Origin: JAEMQF01 sp963850525
GTDB lineage: Bacteria; Pseudomonadota; Gammaproteobacteria; Burkholderiales; Burkholderiaceae_C
Assembly: GCA_963850525.1 (NCBI GenBank)
Contig: CAWKLQ010000008.1
Coordinates: forward strand, 310,001-374,000
Direction of reading: 5' to 3'
Length of the DNA: 64,000 nucleotides
Shown here: piece after piece, positions 20,747 through 29,781 of the stretch
Layout of the letters: every line of letters starts with the position of its first letter
Position numbering within the stretch: position 1 is the first letter of the stretch
The notes under the pieces: generated by a model
The model's input: the letters and a program-made list of their open reading frames with translations, nothing else
Told to the model about the DNA's origin: nothing
Database searches by the model: none
Translations under genes and position numbers: made by a program

Positions 20747-22717
20747 ATGCCTGCCGAGCCCTCCTTGAGCGAATCCCCCGTCGTGTTCCCGATGCGTTTG
20801 CAGGCGTTGCAGGCAGCGCTCGACTTTGTCGACCAAGGGTTTACGCTCTACGGCCTCGATTTGCGTCTGGTCGCCTGGAACAAGGCCTTCTTGCGCCTGC
20901 TCGACTTTCCCCCCGAGATGGCCTACGTGGGAGCCCCCTTCGAGAGCTTCATTCGCTTCAACGCGCAGCGTGGCGACTATGGCCCCGCCGATGCGCAGCA
21001 GCTGACCGACGAACGTGTGCGTGCGGCGCGCGAATTCACGCCGCACGAATTCGAGCGCAGCCGGCCGAGCGGCATGGTGCTGCGCATCCGCGGCGTGCCG
21101 GTGCCCGGCCATGGGTTCGTGACGCTCTATTCCGACGTGTCCGCCGAGAAGAGCGCGCAGCGCCAGATTCGCGAGCACAACGCGCAGCTCGAATCGCGCG
21201 TCGCCGAGCGCACTGCCGAGTTGCGCCTGAGCGAAGCGAAGCTGCGGCTGATCACCGATTCGATCCCGGCGCTCATCGCCTACTTTGACGAGCGCCGCGT
21301 GTACCGCTACCTGAACCGTGCCTACCAGGCGTGGTACGGGCTGGACCCGAGCAATCCGCGCGCGGCCAGCGCCAAGGCGTACCTCGGCGCTGCCACCTAC
21401 GCGGACATTCGGCCCCACGTGATGCGCGCGATGGCCGGCGAGGCCGTGACGTTCGAGTACGAAGTGGCCGTCGTCAGCGGCAACATCGTCGTCGCGCGCA
21501 CCACCCTGATCCCCGAAATCATGGCCGACGGCTCGGTGGCGGGCTGCTTCGAACTCACCTTCGACGTGACCGACCAGAAGCGTACCCAGGAGATGCTGGT
21601 GCAGGCGCAAAAGATGGAAGCACTGGGCCAGCTGACGGGCGGTCTTGCGCACGATTTCAACAACATCTTGACGGTGGTGATCGGCAATCTGAACGCGCTG
21701 TCCGACGCGCGGCCCGGCGATCCGACAATTGCCGAGTTCGCCGAACCCGCGATCGACGCTGCGCGGCGCGGCGCCGACCTCATCAAGGCGCTGCTGTCGT
21801 TCTCGCGCCAGCAGCCGCTCGAGTCGCAGGCGGTCGACGTGGCACTGTTGATCGCCTCGATCGGCCGGCTCGTTCGCCGCTCCTTGCCTGAGAGCCTGCA
21901 GCTCGAGATCGACGCGGGCACAGCGCCGCTGCCGGCGTGGATCGACTCGCACCAATTGCAGAACGCGCTGCTCAACCTGATCTTCAACGCACGCGACGCG
22001 ACCCTGCCGAGCGGTCGGATCGGTATCCGTGCGCGCGCACAAACACTCGACGCAGCCGCAGCTGCAGAGCGCCAAGTTGAAGCTGGCAACTACGTTCGCA
22101 TCGAAGTCACCGACAACGGCACCGGCATGGACGCCAAGACGCTGGCGCGCGTCTTCGAACCCTTTTTCACGACGAAGAAGGCTGGCCTGGGAACGGGCCT
22201 GGGCATGGCCATGGTGTACGGCTTCATCAGGCAGTCGGACGGCGCGGTCCGCGTTGCGAGTCAGGTCGGCCAGGGGACGGCGGTCACGCTCTGGCTGCCC
22301 GCCTGCGAAGTCGGCAGCGAGCCCGAGCCACTCACCGAACCACCTGCCACCGCTGCGGCGCCCAGTGGCCAGGGCCTGGCGCTCCTGGTGGAAGACGACG
22401 CGGACGTTCGCAAGATTGCGCGACGCTTTCTGCTCGAACTCGGCTTCACCGTGATCGAGGCGGAGAACGGCAGCGAAGCGAAGCAGATCCTCGACCAGAC
22501 GCCGGGCATCGCGCTGCTTCTGTCGGACGTCGTCATGCCCGGTGGCGTGGACGGCAGGGAATTGGCAACCCACGCGCGCGAACGCTGCGGCGTGCCACGT
22601 GTGGTGCTGATGAGCGGCCACGCTCCGGAGCTTGAGCGGCCAATCGACATGCCGATCTTGCCGAAGCCCTTCACCCGGCCGCAGCTCGCCGCGCTGATCG
22701 AAGCCGCGTTGACATGA
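20747..22717 (+). CDS. Hybrid sensor histidine kinase with PAS domains and a receiver
   Basis: 656 aa from ATG 20747; an upstream in-frame ATG exists at 20609 but would read through the promoter region. Domain order: a PAS-type domain (LDFVDQGFTLYGLDLRLVAWN), a short coiled coil (AQLESRVAERTAELRLSEAK), a second PAS (SIPALIAYFDERRVYRYLN), HisKA with the phospho-His in GGLAHDFNNILTVVIGNL, HATPase boxes NALLNLIFNARDA, VTDNGTGMD, EPFFTTK and GLGTGLGMAMV, then a receiver with the Asp in LLLSDVVMPGG and the conserved Lys in LPKPF. No transmembrane segment is visible, so it should be cytosolic. It is coupled to the next response regulator (ATGA) and divergent from acs, suggesting control of acetate or PHB metabolism. 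Confidence 0.85.
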   Translation: MPAEPSLSESPVVFPMRLQALQAALDFVDQGFTLYGLDLRLVAWNKAFLRLLDFPPEMAYVGAPFESFIRFNAQRGDYGPADAQQLTDERVRAAREFTPHEFERSRPSGMVLRIRGVPVPGHGFVTLYSDVSAEKSAQRQIREHNAQLESRVAERTAELRLSEAKLRLITDSIPALIAYFDERRVYRYLNRAYQAWYGLDPSNPRAASAKAYLGAATYADIRPHVMRAMAGEAVTFEYEVAVVSGNIVVARTTLIPEIMADGSVAGCFELTFDVTDQKRTQEMLVQAQKMEALGQLTGGLAHDFNNILTVVIGNLNALSDARPGDPTIAEFAEPAIDAARRGADLIKALLSFSRQQPLESQAVDVALLIASIGRLVRRSLPESLQLEIDAGTAPLPAWIDSHQLQNALLNLIFNARDATLPSGRIGIRARAQTLDAAAAAERQVEAGNYVRIEVTDNGTGMDAKTLARVFEPFFTTKKAGLGTGLGMAMVYGFIRQSDGAVRVASQVGQGTAVTLWLPACEVGSEPEPLTEPPATAAAPSGQGLALLVEDDADVRKIARRFLLELGFTVIEAENGSEAKQILDQTPGIALLLSDVVMPGGVDGRELATHARERCGVPRVVLMSGHAPELERPIDMPILPKPFTRPQLAALIEAALT

Positions 22718-23457
22718 CACCGAACCGGCCGCGTGCGGACGAAGGCAACGTGCCCGACGCACTCATCTTCGTCGTCGAAGACGATGACGCGGTGTCCAAG
22801 CTCGTGATCGATGCGCTGCATCAATTCGGCTTCGCCACCGAGGCGTTTCGCAACGGGTCGAGCGTGCTGCGCCGCTTGCCGACCGAGCGCCCCGACCTGT
22901 GCATCGTGGATCTGGGCTTGCCCGACATGGACGGCATGGACCTGGTGCGCCGAATCGCCGAAGTGTCGAGCTGCGGCGTGCTCATCCTCACCGGGCGCAG
23001 CCACCCTGCCGATCGCGTGATCGGCCTGGAACACGGCGGCGACGACTATGTCGTCAAGCCCTTCGAGGCGCGCGAACTCGTGGCGCGCGTGCGCAGCATC
23101 CTGCGCCGACGCGCCAGCAAACCCGGCGCTGTGCCGGGGCAGGTGCGCCGCTACGCGAGCTTCCTGGGCTGGACGCTGGACTGCGCGGCCAACGTGCTGC
23201 GCGCCGCAGACGGCAGCGAACACGTGCTGGGCGTCGCCGAAACGCAGGTGTTGCGTTCCTTCGTCGAGCGCCCGCACCAGATCCTCACACGTGAGCAGCT
23301 GATGGGGCAGCGCGACCTGTCGCCGCTGGACCGAAGCATCGACGTGCGCATCTCGCGGCTGCGCCGCAAGTTGGAGAGCGACCCGCAGAATCCGAAGGTC
23401 ATCAAGACGGTCTATGGTGCGGGCTACATGTTCGCGGCGGCGGTCACGTGGTCGTGA
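22714..23457 (+). CDS. OmpR-family response regulator
   Basis: 247 aa, intact. The receiver begins FVVEDDDAVSKLVIDA, has the phosphorylatable Asp in LCIVDLGLPDMDGMDLV and the Lys in DDYVVKPFEARELV. The C-terminal winged helix includes LTREQLMG and RSIDVRISRLRRKLESD, ending KTVYGAGYMF. It is the evident partner of the upstream hybrid kinase (4-bp overlap). It lies between acs (divergent, via the kinase) and phaC, 33 bp upstream of the latter, so the PHB genes might be co-transcribed. Confidence 0.88.
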   Translation: MTPNRPRADEGNVPDALIFVVEDDDAVSKLVIDALHQFGFATEAFRNGSSVLRRLPTERPDLCIVDLGLPDMDGMDLVRRIAEVSSCGVLILTGRSHPADRVIGLEHGGDDYVVKPFEARELVARVRSILRRRASKPGAVPGQVRRYASFLGWTLDCAANVLRAADGSEHVLGVAETQVLRSFVERPHQILTREQLMGQRDLSPLDRSIDVRISRLRRKLESDPQNPKVIKTVYGAGYMFAAAVTWS

Positions 23458-23490
23458 GCCGGAATTGAAAACCCACAGGAGCAACCCGTC

Positions 23491-25185
23491 ATGACGACAT
23501 CGACCCCCGAATCGCCCACCGACGCGGCTGCATGGTGGCGCGACCTGCTGGCGCAGTGGCCTGCTGCGGTGCCCGGCACGGCGGGTGAGATCAGCGACTC
23601 ATTCGCCCTGTGGCAACAAGCCCTGCCGAACTGGCTGGCGCTTCACGAGAAAGCGATGAAGACCCTGCTGCCGTGGTGGCCGGGAGCGCAGGATGCAGGC
23701 GTTTCGACGAACCCAGCGCCGGACCGACGTTTCGCCGCCGACGCCTGGCAAACCGACCCGCGCTTCGCCGCGTTGGCGCAGGCCTACGCCGCGCAGGCAG
23801 CGAGCCTGCAACAGACGCTGGCGGCGGCACCGTTAGACGAGCGCAACAAGGCGCAAGTGGGCTTCATGCTGCGCCAGGTGATCGATGCGCTGAGCCCGGC
23901 CAATTCGCTCGCGACAAACCCCGAAGCGATGAAGCTCGCGGTTGAATCGGGCGGCGCCAGCCTGATGGCGGGAATGAAGCTGTTCATGGCCGATCTGGCG
24001 CAGGGGCGAGTCGCGATGACCGACGACCAGGCTTTCGAAGTCGGGCGCAATGTGGCCACGACGCCGGGCAGCGTGATCTTCGAGAACGAGCTGATTCAGC
24101 TGCTCCAATACCAGCCCGTTGCGGCCAAGGTCTACGCGAGGCCGCTGCTGATCGTTCCGCCGTGCATCAACAAGTACTACATCCTGGACTTGCAGCCCGA
24201 GAACTCATTTGTCGCGCATGCGCTGGCGCAGGGGCACAACGTGTTCCTCGTATCGTGGCGCAACATCTCGGAGCCGCAGCAGCATCTGGGTTGGGATGAC
24301 TACGTCGAGCAAGGGGTGATCGCGGCGCTCGCCGCGGCGCGCGACATCGCCGGCGCCGACAAGGTGAACGCGCTCGGTTTTTGCGCCGGCGGCACGCTCC
24401 TGTCGTGCGCGCTCGCCGTGCTCGCGGCGCGCGGCGAGCAGTCCGTGGCCAGCGTGACCTTGCTGACGACGCTGCTCGACTTCTCCGACACCGGCGAGCT
24501 CGGTTTGCTGGTGAACGAAACCTCGCTCGCCGCGCGCGAGGCCGCGATCGGCCAGGGCGGTGTGCTCAAGGGACGCGAACTGGCACAAGTCTTCGCCTCG
24601 CTGCGCGCGAACGATTTGATCTGGCCCTACGTCGTGAACGGCTATCTCAAGGGCAAGCCACCGCCCGCCTTTGACCTGCTGTTCTGGAACGGCGACGACA
24701 GCAACCTTCCCGGCCCGATGTACTGCTGGTACTTGCGCAATGCCTATCTCGAGAACAAACTTCGTGTTCCGGGTGCGACGACGCAATGCGGACAGCGCGT
24801 CGACTTCGGCCGCATCAGCATGCCCGCCTTCATCTATGCCTCGCGTGAAGACCACATCGTGCCCTGGCGCACCGCCTACACGAGCACGGGGCTGCTTGGC
24901 GGCGACGACATCTCTTTCGTGCTCGGCGCCAGCGGCCACATCGCCGGCGTGATCAACCCACCCGCCAAGGGCAAGCGCAACCATTGGGTGGGCAAACTCC
25001 AGAAGGATGCGCAGGCGTGGCTGGACAACGCGCAGTCGGTGCCCGGCAGCTGGTGGCCCGCGTGGACGACGTGGCTCGCGAACCATGGCGGCGCGCTGGT
25101 CGCCGCACCCAAACGCCTGGGCAGCCGGAAATACCGGGTCATCGAGCCCGCACCGGGGCGCTATGTGAAGGAGAAGGCAAGCTGA
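23491..25185 (+). CDS. phaC: Class I poly(3-hydroxyalkanoate) synthase
   Basis: 564 aa, intact. The lipase-like box is LGFCAGGTLLSCAL, with the catalytic Cys at about residue 298; LLDFSDTGELGLLVNE and VFASLRANDLIWPYVVNGYL match class I PhaC, and IYASREDHIVPWRTAY plus GASGHIAGVINPP supply the Asp and His of the triad. The N-terminal domain includes AQVGFMLRQVIDALSPANSL. It polymerizes 3-hydroxybutyryl-CoA on PHB granules. It is followed by phaB and a phasin-like gene, giving a phaC-phaB-phaP-type cluster without phaA. Confidence 0.95.
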   Translation: MTTSTPESPTDAAAWWRDLLAQWPAAVPGTAGEISDSFALWQQALPNWLALHEKAMKTLLPWWPGAQDAGVSTNPAPDRRFAADAWQTDPRFAALAQAYAAQAASLQQTLAAAPLDERNKAQVGFMLRQVIDALSPANSLATNPEAMKLAVESGGASLMAGMKLFMADLAQGRVAMTDDQAFEVGRNVATTPGSVIFENELIQLLQYQPVAAKVYARPLLIVPPCINKYYILDLQPENSFVAHALAQGHNVFLVSWRNISEPQQHLGWDDYVEQGVIAALAAARDIAGADKVNALGFCAGGTLLSCALAVLAARGEQSVASVTLLTTLLDFSDTGELGLLVNETSLAAREAAIGQGGVLKGRELAQVFASLRANDLIWPYVVNGYLKGKPPPAFDLLFWNGDDSNLPGPMYCWYLRNAYLENKLRVPGATTQCGQRVDFGRISMPAFIYASREDHIVPWRTAYTSTGLLGGDDISFVLGASGHIAGVINPPAKGKRNHWVGKLQKDAQAWLDNAQSVPGSWWPAWTTWLANHGGALVAAPKRLGSRKYRVIEPAPGRYVKEKAS

Positions 25186-25257
25186 TTCGTGCACCACTGC
25201 AAGCACTGATCAGCGATTTTTTTGATCCGCAATGAGCGGGCAACTTGGAGAATGAAA

Positions 25258-26007
25258 ATGGCAACACAGCAGCGTGTGGTACTGGTCACCGGCGGCATGG
25301 GCGGCCTGGGCGAGTCGATCTCGACGAAGATGGCTGACGCCGGCTACAAGGTCGTCGTGACCTACTCGCCCGGCAACGCCAAACACGGCGAATGGCTCGC
25401 CGACATGAAAAGCCGCGGCTACGACATCCTGGCCGTGGCGTGCGACGTGGCCGACATCGATTCGTGCGCGAAGGCGGTGGCCGAAGTGGTGGCCAAGGTC
25501 GGCGCGATCGACATCCTCGTGAACAACGCCGGCATCACGCGCGACATGACCTTCAAGAAGATGGACAAGGTCAACTGGGACGCGGTGATTCGCACGAATC
25601 TCGACAGCCTGTTCAACGTGAGCAAGCAGGTCGTCGACGGCATGGTCGAGCGCGGCTGGGGCCGCGTCATCAACGTGAGTTCGGTGAACGGCAGCAAGGG
25701 CGCGTTCGGCCAGACCAACTACTCCGCCGCGAAGGCGGGGGTGCACGGTTTCACCAAGGCGCTCGCGCTCGAGGTGGCGAAGAAGAACGTCACCGTCAAC
25801 ACCATCTCGCCGGGCTACATCGGCACGAAGATGGTGACGGCGATTCCGAAGGAGGTTCTGGAGAGCAAGATCCTGCCGCAGATCCCGGTGGGGCGGCTCG
25901 GCAAACCCGAGGAAGTGGCCGGGTTGATCATTTATCTCGCCTCCGAAGAAGCGGCGTTCGTGACGGGCGCCAACATCGCCATCAATGGCGGTCAACACAT
26001 GCAATAG
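25258..26007 (+). CDS. phaB: Acetoacetyl-CoA reductase
   Basis: 249 aa, intact SDR enzyme. The cofactor loop is VTGGMGGLGESISTKM; the NNAG motif is in LVNNAGITRDMTFKKMD; the catalytic Ser/Tyr/Lys are in INVSSVNGSKGAFGQTNYSAAK. It reduces acetoacetyl-CoA to (R)-3-hydroxybutyryl-CoA, the PHB monomer. ATG 25258 is chosen over 25252 because GGAG at 25247-25250 is correctly spaced for it. Parts of this gene and its leader recur as a deleted remnant at 32402-32528. Confidence 0.93.
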   Translation: MATQQRVVLVTGGMGGLGESISTKMADAGYKVVVTYSPGNAKHGEWLADMKSRGYDILAVACDVADIDSCAKAVAEVVAKVGAIDILVNNAGITRDMTFKKMDKVNWDAVIRTNLDSLFNVSKQVVDGMVERGWGRVINVSSVNGSKGAFGQTNYSAAKAGVHGFTKALALEVAKKNVTVNTISPGYIGTKMVTAIPKEVLESKILPQIPVGRLGKPEEVAGLIIYLASEEAAFVTGANIAINGGQHMQ

Positions 26008-26028
26008 GTAAAACCACAGGAGAACACC

Positions 26029-26730
26029 ATGCAGAAGTCGACTTTTGATGCGCAAGCCCTGGTTCAGCAATTCGCGCAAGCCTCGACGACCCAGGGCGAA
26101 GCCTTGCGCAAATCGGTGGGCGCGGCGACGCTGAAAGCCCTGCAGGGGCGCGAACTGACGTTGAAGAACATCAAGGAGGTGCTCAAGAGCGTCACGGCGG
26201 CGGCGACCCAGGGTGCCGGGGAGAACCCGGGCCCGGCAGTCGACGTCGAAGCGATGTTGACGAAGGCCTTCGCCGGCATGGACGCCGCACTGCTGCAAGC
26301 GGTGGAGGCGAACCGGCGCGCGCTCGCGCAGCTCGTCGAGCAAGGCGCGAATTTGCGCGAAGGGCAGATGAAGAAGGCGCTGGCCGACGTCGAGAAGATG
26401 GAAGACTTGCTGTTCGGCGCGATCGACAAGGCCGTGCAGGGTGTGCCTGCGCCGATGCAGACCGCCTGGTCGAATGTGCTCGAGGCCGGCAAGGCGGCAG
26501 GCACCGGGACGGGCAGCAAGGCGGCAGCGAGCGTCGCGCAGCTCACCGAACAGGCACGCCAATCGCTGCGCGACGGGCGCGAACTGGGCCTGAAGACCGC
26601 GCAGACGATGCTCGACAGCTACAGCGCGCTCGTCAGCGGTGTGTTGATCGGGATGTCGGAAGGCATGCAGGGCAAGGCGCCCACCGAAGCAGCGGCCAAG
26701 CCGCGCGCGGGCCGGGCGCGCGCGGGCTGA
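26029..26730 (+). CDS. Phasin-like helical PHB-associated protein
   Basis: 233 aa, intact, nearly all amphipathic helix with heptad patterns, Ala-rich, ending in a basic low-complexity tail (KPRAGRARAG). Segments such as GAATLKALQGRELTLKNIKE and VPAPMQTAWSNVLEAGKAAG resemble small poly-Ala/helical proteins found after phaCB in betaproteobacteria. I cannot match it firmly to the PhaP1 family; granule association is inferred from position and composition. The tail could bind nucleoid DNA, as some phasin-like proteins do. It lies 21 bp after phaB. Confidence 0.65.
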   Translation: MQKSTFDAQALVQQFAQASTTQGEALRKSVGAATLKALQGRELTLKNIKEVLKSVTAAATQGAGENPGPAVDVEAMLTKAFAGMDAALLQAVEANRRALAQLVEQGANLREGQMKKALADVEKMEDLLFGAIDKAVQGVPAPMQTAWSNVLEAGKAAGTGTGSKAAASVAQLTEQARQSLRDGRELGLKTAQTMLDSYSALVSGVLIGMSEGMQGKAPTEAAAKPRAGRARAG

Positions 26731-26747
26731 GGCGCGGCGCGGCAGGC

Positions 26748-26790
26748 GCCAAGCGAGTAGCGGGTCGGCTAGGCCCGCTGCCTGCTTGGC
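26748..26790 (+). terminator. Long hairpin after the phaC-phaB-phasin operon
   Basis: GCCAAGC (26748) pairs with GCTTGGC (26784) and AGCGGG (26759) with CCCGCT (26774), making an interrupted stem 17 bp after the phasin stop. There is no clear U-tract, so it is a probable transcript-end structure rather than a classic terminator. Confidence 0.45.
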
Positions 26791-27000
26791 CCGACTGCGG
26801 TCGTTGGATCAAGGTCGGGCGCCTGGAGGCCCGGTCGTTGCCCTGGCTGCAGCGCCGGTCCGCGGCTCGCGACACCCACGCCGACATAGAACGATCCGAG
26901 TTCCAACCCCTGAGGCGGTCGCTGGATGCTTTATCCGCCCATGCCCGTCGCTCGAGCGTAGACTGGACCCTCGGTTTTTCCCTAGCGGACGGGGGCTTGC

Positions 27001-28017
27001 ATGACCACACGACGTGACGCTCTGCTGGCGCTGCCGCTTTTCTACGCCTCATCCGGCGCCAGCGCACAGACGCCGAAGGCGGGCCCGCGCAAACGCATCG
27101 GTTACCTCGCCCTGGGCTCTGACATCAAGACACCCAGGTCGGAACTCCCATTCTTCATCGCGATGAGCAAGAAGGGATGGATCCTGGGCGAAAACCTGCT
27201 GCTCGAGCCCGCCTATGCGGATTTTCAAGCCGAGCGTCTTGCAGGACTCGCCGAGGATCTGGTTCGCAAGCGCGTGGACGCCATTTGGTGCAACGGACCG
27301 GGAGCGACACTGGCCGCTGTGCGTGCCACTCGGACCATTCCAATCGTGTTCCAGAATGTGGGCATGCCAGTTGAGTTGGGTCTGATCGACTCGTATGGCC
27401 GGCCGGGGCGTAACGCAACGGGCCACGCGTTCTTCACAGGAATCGAGGTCGACACCAAGAGGCTGGAGTTGCTCAGGGAAATCGCGCCGACCGCAAAGCG
27501 CCTGTCGTGGCTCACGTCGGCGGATTACATTTCTCTCGAAACCGTGGCTGGTGGCCGTTACGAATATGGTTCCCTGCTGGAAGCGGCCGCCAAAGGCCTG
27601 GGCTTCGAGACGCGGTTACACCCCCTTCGTACACCGCAGGACATCGACGCCGCGTTCGGCGACATCACCGCCTGGCGCGCGCAGGCCTTTGCGGCAGGTG
27701 GCTTGCAAGTCCACGAAGCGCGACAACGCATCGCTGAGCTTGCGTTGCGGCATCGCCTCTCAAGCGCTTTTCAACTCCGTTGGAACGTCGAGGCTGGCGG
27801 GCTTCTGTCCTATGGGATTCCGCCATCGGAGTTTGCATACATTGACAGCCGCATTGTCGAGTACATGGATCGCATTCTTCGCGGCACACCGCCGGCCGAA
27901 CTTCCGGTCGAGCAGCCGAGCCGCTACGAACTGGTGATCAATGCGAAGACCGCGAAGGCACTCGGCCTGACGATCCCACCGGCGCTTCAGGTGCGTGCCG
28001 ACGAAGTGATCACGTGA
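27001..28017 (+). CDS. ABC transporter substrate-binding protein (ABC_sub_bind type)
   Basis: 338 aa, intact. A Tat-like or Sec signal (MTTRRDALLALPLFYASSGA, with RR at residues 4-5) precedes the mature chain. RKRIGYLALGS starts the first lobe; VDAIWCNGPGATLAAVRATR and IPIVFQNVGMPVELGLIDS are typical of this YnjB/TrpX-like family, and the end SRYELVINAKTAKALGLTIP is the family's C-terminal signature. The ligand is unknown. No permease or ATPase gene accompanies it, so it is an orphan binding protein, as is common in Burkholderiales. The stop is 57 bp from the convergent MFS gene. Confidence 0.82.
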   Translation: MTTRRDALLALPLFYASSGASAQTPKAGPRKRIGYLALGSDIKTPRSELPFFIAMSKKGWILGENLLLEPAYADFQAERLAGLAEDLVRKRVDAIWCNGPGATLAAVRATRTIPIVFQNVGMPVELGLIDSYGRPGRNATGHAFFTGIEVDTKRLELLREIAPTAKRLSWLTSADYISLETVAGGRYEYGSLLEAAAKGLGFETRLHPLRTPQDIDAAFGDITAWRAQAFAAGGLQVHEARQRIAELALRHRLSSAFQLRWNVEAGGLLSYGIPPSEFAYIDSRIVEYMDRILRGTPPAELPVEQPSRYELVINAKTAKALGLTIPPALQVRADEVIT

Positions 28018-28074
28018 ACGGTTTCCGTTCGCGATGCTGACGCCTTTGCGTCGTCCCAGATTTCGGGGAGCCCC

Positions 28075-29697
28075 TCAGCGCCCCGCCGCATCCATCTCGA
28101 CGCCCCGAGTCTCCTTGACGAACACCCACCCGATTGCGCCACTCGCAAGCGCCACGGCGATCGGGTACCACAAGCCGCTCGTCATGTTGCCAGTGAACGC
28201 GGAAATCGCGAACGCCGTGCTCGGCAGCAGGCCGCCGAACCAGCCGTTGCCGATGTGGTACGGCAGGCTCACCGACGAGCAGCGCACGCGCGTCGGGAAC
28301 ATCTCGACGAGCAGCGCTGCGATCGGGCCGTAGACCATCGTCACGAACACGATCAACAGGAACAGGATGGCGATCACGCGCAGGTGGTCGATGCGTGCCG
28401 GGTCGGCGCGCACCGGGTAGCCGGCGGCGTCGAGCAGCTCGGTCAAGCGGCCTGAAGTGGCCGGATCGTCGCTGGCGATTTGAATCTGCTGCGGCCCTAC
28501 GCTCACGGTCGCGGCACCGCTGCCGGCAACGAAGCTGTAGCGCACCGCCCGGTCGGAGAGGCGCCGCTTCGCGATGTCGCAGCCGCTGACCAACGGGCGC
28601 ATGCCGCTCGGGTCGAACTGCCAGGCGCAATCGGCCGGATCCGCCGTGAGCACCACGCTGATGCCTTGTTGCGCCTGGACCAGCGCCGGGTTCGCGGCCA
28701 CGGCGAGTGCATCGAACAGCGGCAGGTAGGCGAGCGCGGCCAACACGCAACCGCCGAGGATGATGGGTTTGCGGCCCACCCGGTCCGACCACGCACCGAA
28801 CAAGACGAACAGCGGCGCGCCCAGCGCCAGCGCGGCGCACAGCATCAGGCTGGCCGTCGTGGGGTCGACCTTGAGCTGCAGCGTCAGAAAAAACAGCGCC
28901 TGGAACTGGCCCGTGTACCAGACCACGGCCTGCCCTGCCACCAGGCCGAACAACGCGACCAGCACAAGCCGCAGATTGCGCCAATGGCCGAAGGCTTCGC
29001 GCAGCGGCGCGCGCGACGCACCGCCCGCGCGCTTCAGGCGCAGGAACAACGGCGACTCGTGAAGGCTCAGGCGCACCCAGATGCCGATCACGAGCAACAC
29101 GAACGAGAGCAGGAACGGCACGCGCCAACCCCAGTCGATGAACGCGGCCTCGCCCAGCGCCGTGCGCACGCCGACAATGACGAGCAGCGCCAGCAGCAGA
29201 CCCAGGCTCGCCGTGGTCTGGATCCAGCCGGTGTAGAAGCCGCGGCGCGTGGGCGGCGCGTGTTCGGCGACAAAGGTCACCACGCCGCCGTATTCGCCGC
29301 CGATCGCCAGACCTTGCAACAAGCGCAGCATCACCAGCGCCACCGGGGCGGCGATGCCCAGGGTGTCGGCGCCGGGAAGCACCCCCACTGCAAACGTCGC
29401 CGCGCCCATCAGCAACAGCGTGATGAGAAAGGTGTACTTGCGGCCGATCAGGTCGCCCAGGCGACCGAACAGCAAGGCACCAATCGGGCGCACGACGAAG
29501 CCGGCGGCAAACGCGAGCAGCGTCAACACCTGTGCCGCGCTTTCGCCTTGCGCCGCGAAGAAGTGCAGCACGAGCACCGGGCCGAGCACGCCGTAGAGGT
29601 AGAAGTCGTACCACTCGAACAAGGCGCCCAGACTCGACGCGACGATCACCTTGCGGTGTTCGGCGGGCATGGCGTCGGATCGGCTGGACGGGACCAT
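28075..29697 (-). CDS. MFS transporter, metabolite:H+ symporter type
   Basis: 540 aa, intact; alternative start ATG 29670. Family motifs: SLGALFEWYDFYLYGVLGPV in TM1, RPIGALLFGRLGDLIGRKYT between TM2 and TM3, GLAIGGEYGGVVTFVAEHAP in TM4-5, and GAWSDRVGRKPIILGG between TM8 and TM9. It belongs with the MHS group (ShiA, ProP, KgtP-like organic-acid carriers). Unusually, about 100 hydrophilic residues, with two cysteines, are inserted between TM9 and TM10 (from LVQAQQGISVV to ARIDHLRVIA). The substrate is unknown. It is divergent from the DUF294 gene. Confidence 0.85.
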   Translation of the reverse strand: MVPSSRSDAMPAEHRKVIVASSLGALFEWYDFYLYGVLGPVLVLHFFAAQGESAAQVLTLLAFAAGFVVRPIGALLFGRLGDLIGRKYTFLITLLLMGAATFAVGVLPGADTLGIAAPVALVMLRLLQGLAIGGEYGGVVTFVAEHAPPTRRGFYTGWIQTTASLGLLLALLVIVGVRTALGEAAFIDWGWRVPFLLSFVLLVIGIWVRLSLHESPLFLRLKRAGGASRAPLREAFGHWRNLRLVLVALFGLVAGQAVVWYTGQFQALFFLTLQLKVDPTTASLMLCAALALGAPLFVLFGAWSDRVGRKPIILGGCVLAALAYLPLFDALAVAANPALVQAQQGISVVLTADPADCAWQFDPSGMRPLVSGCDIAKRRLSDRAVRYSFVAGSGAATVSVGPQQIQIASDDPATSGRLTELLDAAGYPVRADPARIDHLRVIAILFLLIVFVTMVYGPIAALLVEMFPTRVRCSSVSLPYHIGNGWFGGLLPSTAFAISAFTGNMTSGLWYPIAVALASGAIGWVFVKETRGVEMDAAGR

Positions 29698-29711
29698 GCG
29701 CCATTCTCGCT

Positions 29712-29746
29712 GCGCTTACCACGCGCGCTTACCACGCGCTTACCAC
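29712..29746. repeat. Three direct copies of GCGCTTACCAC in a divergent promoter region
   Basis: The 11-mer occurs at 29712-29722, 29725-29735 and 29736-29746, in the 84-bp gap between the MFS gene and the cyclic-nucleotide/DUF294 gene. Spacings are 13 and 11 bp, close to one helical turn. It may be an iterated operator or slippage-derived sequence. Confidence 0.6.
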
Positions 29747-29781
29747 GGTACCGCAGCGCGCCCGCGCAGGTAGGATGCAGG

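Noticed and set aside
25201..25215. CTGATCAG followed by a T-run after phaC, considered as a terminator
   Set aside because: The stem is only a short palindrome and lies just before the phaB ribosome-binding site in a probable operon.
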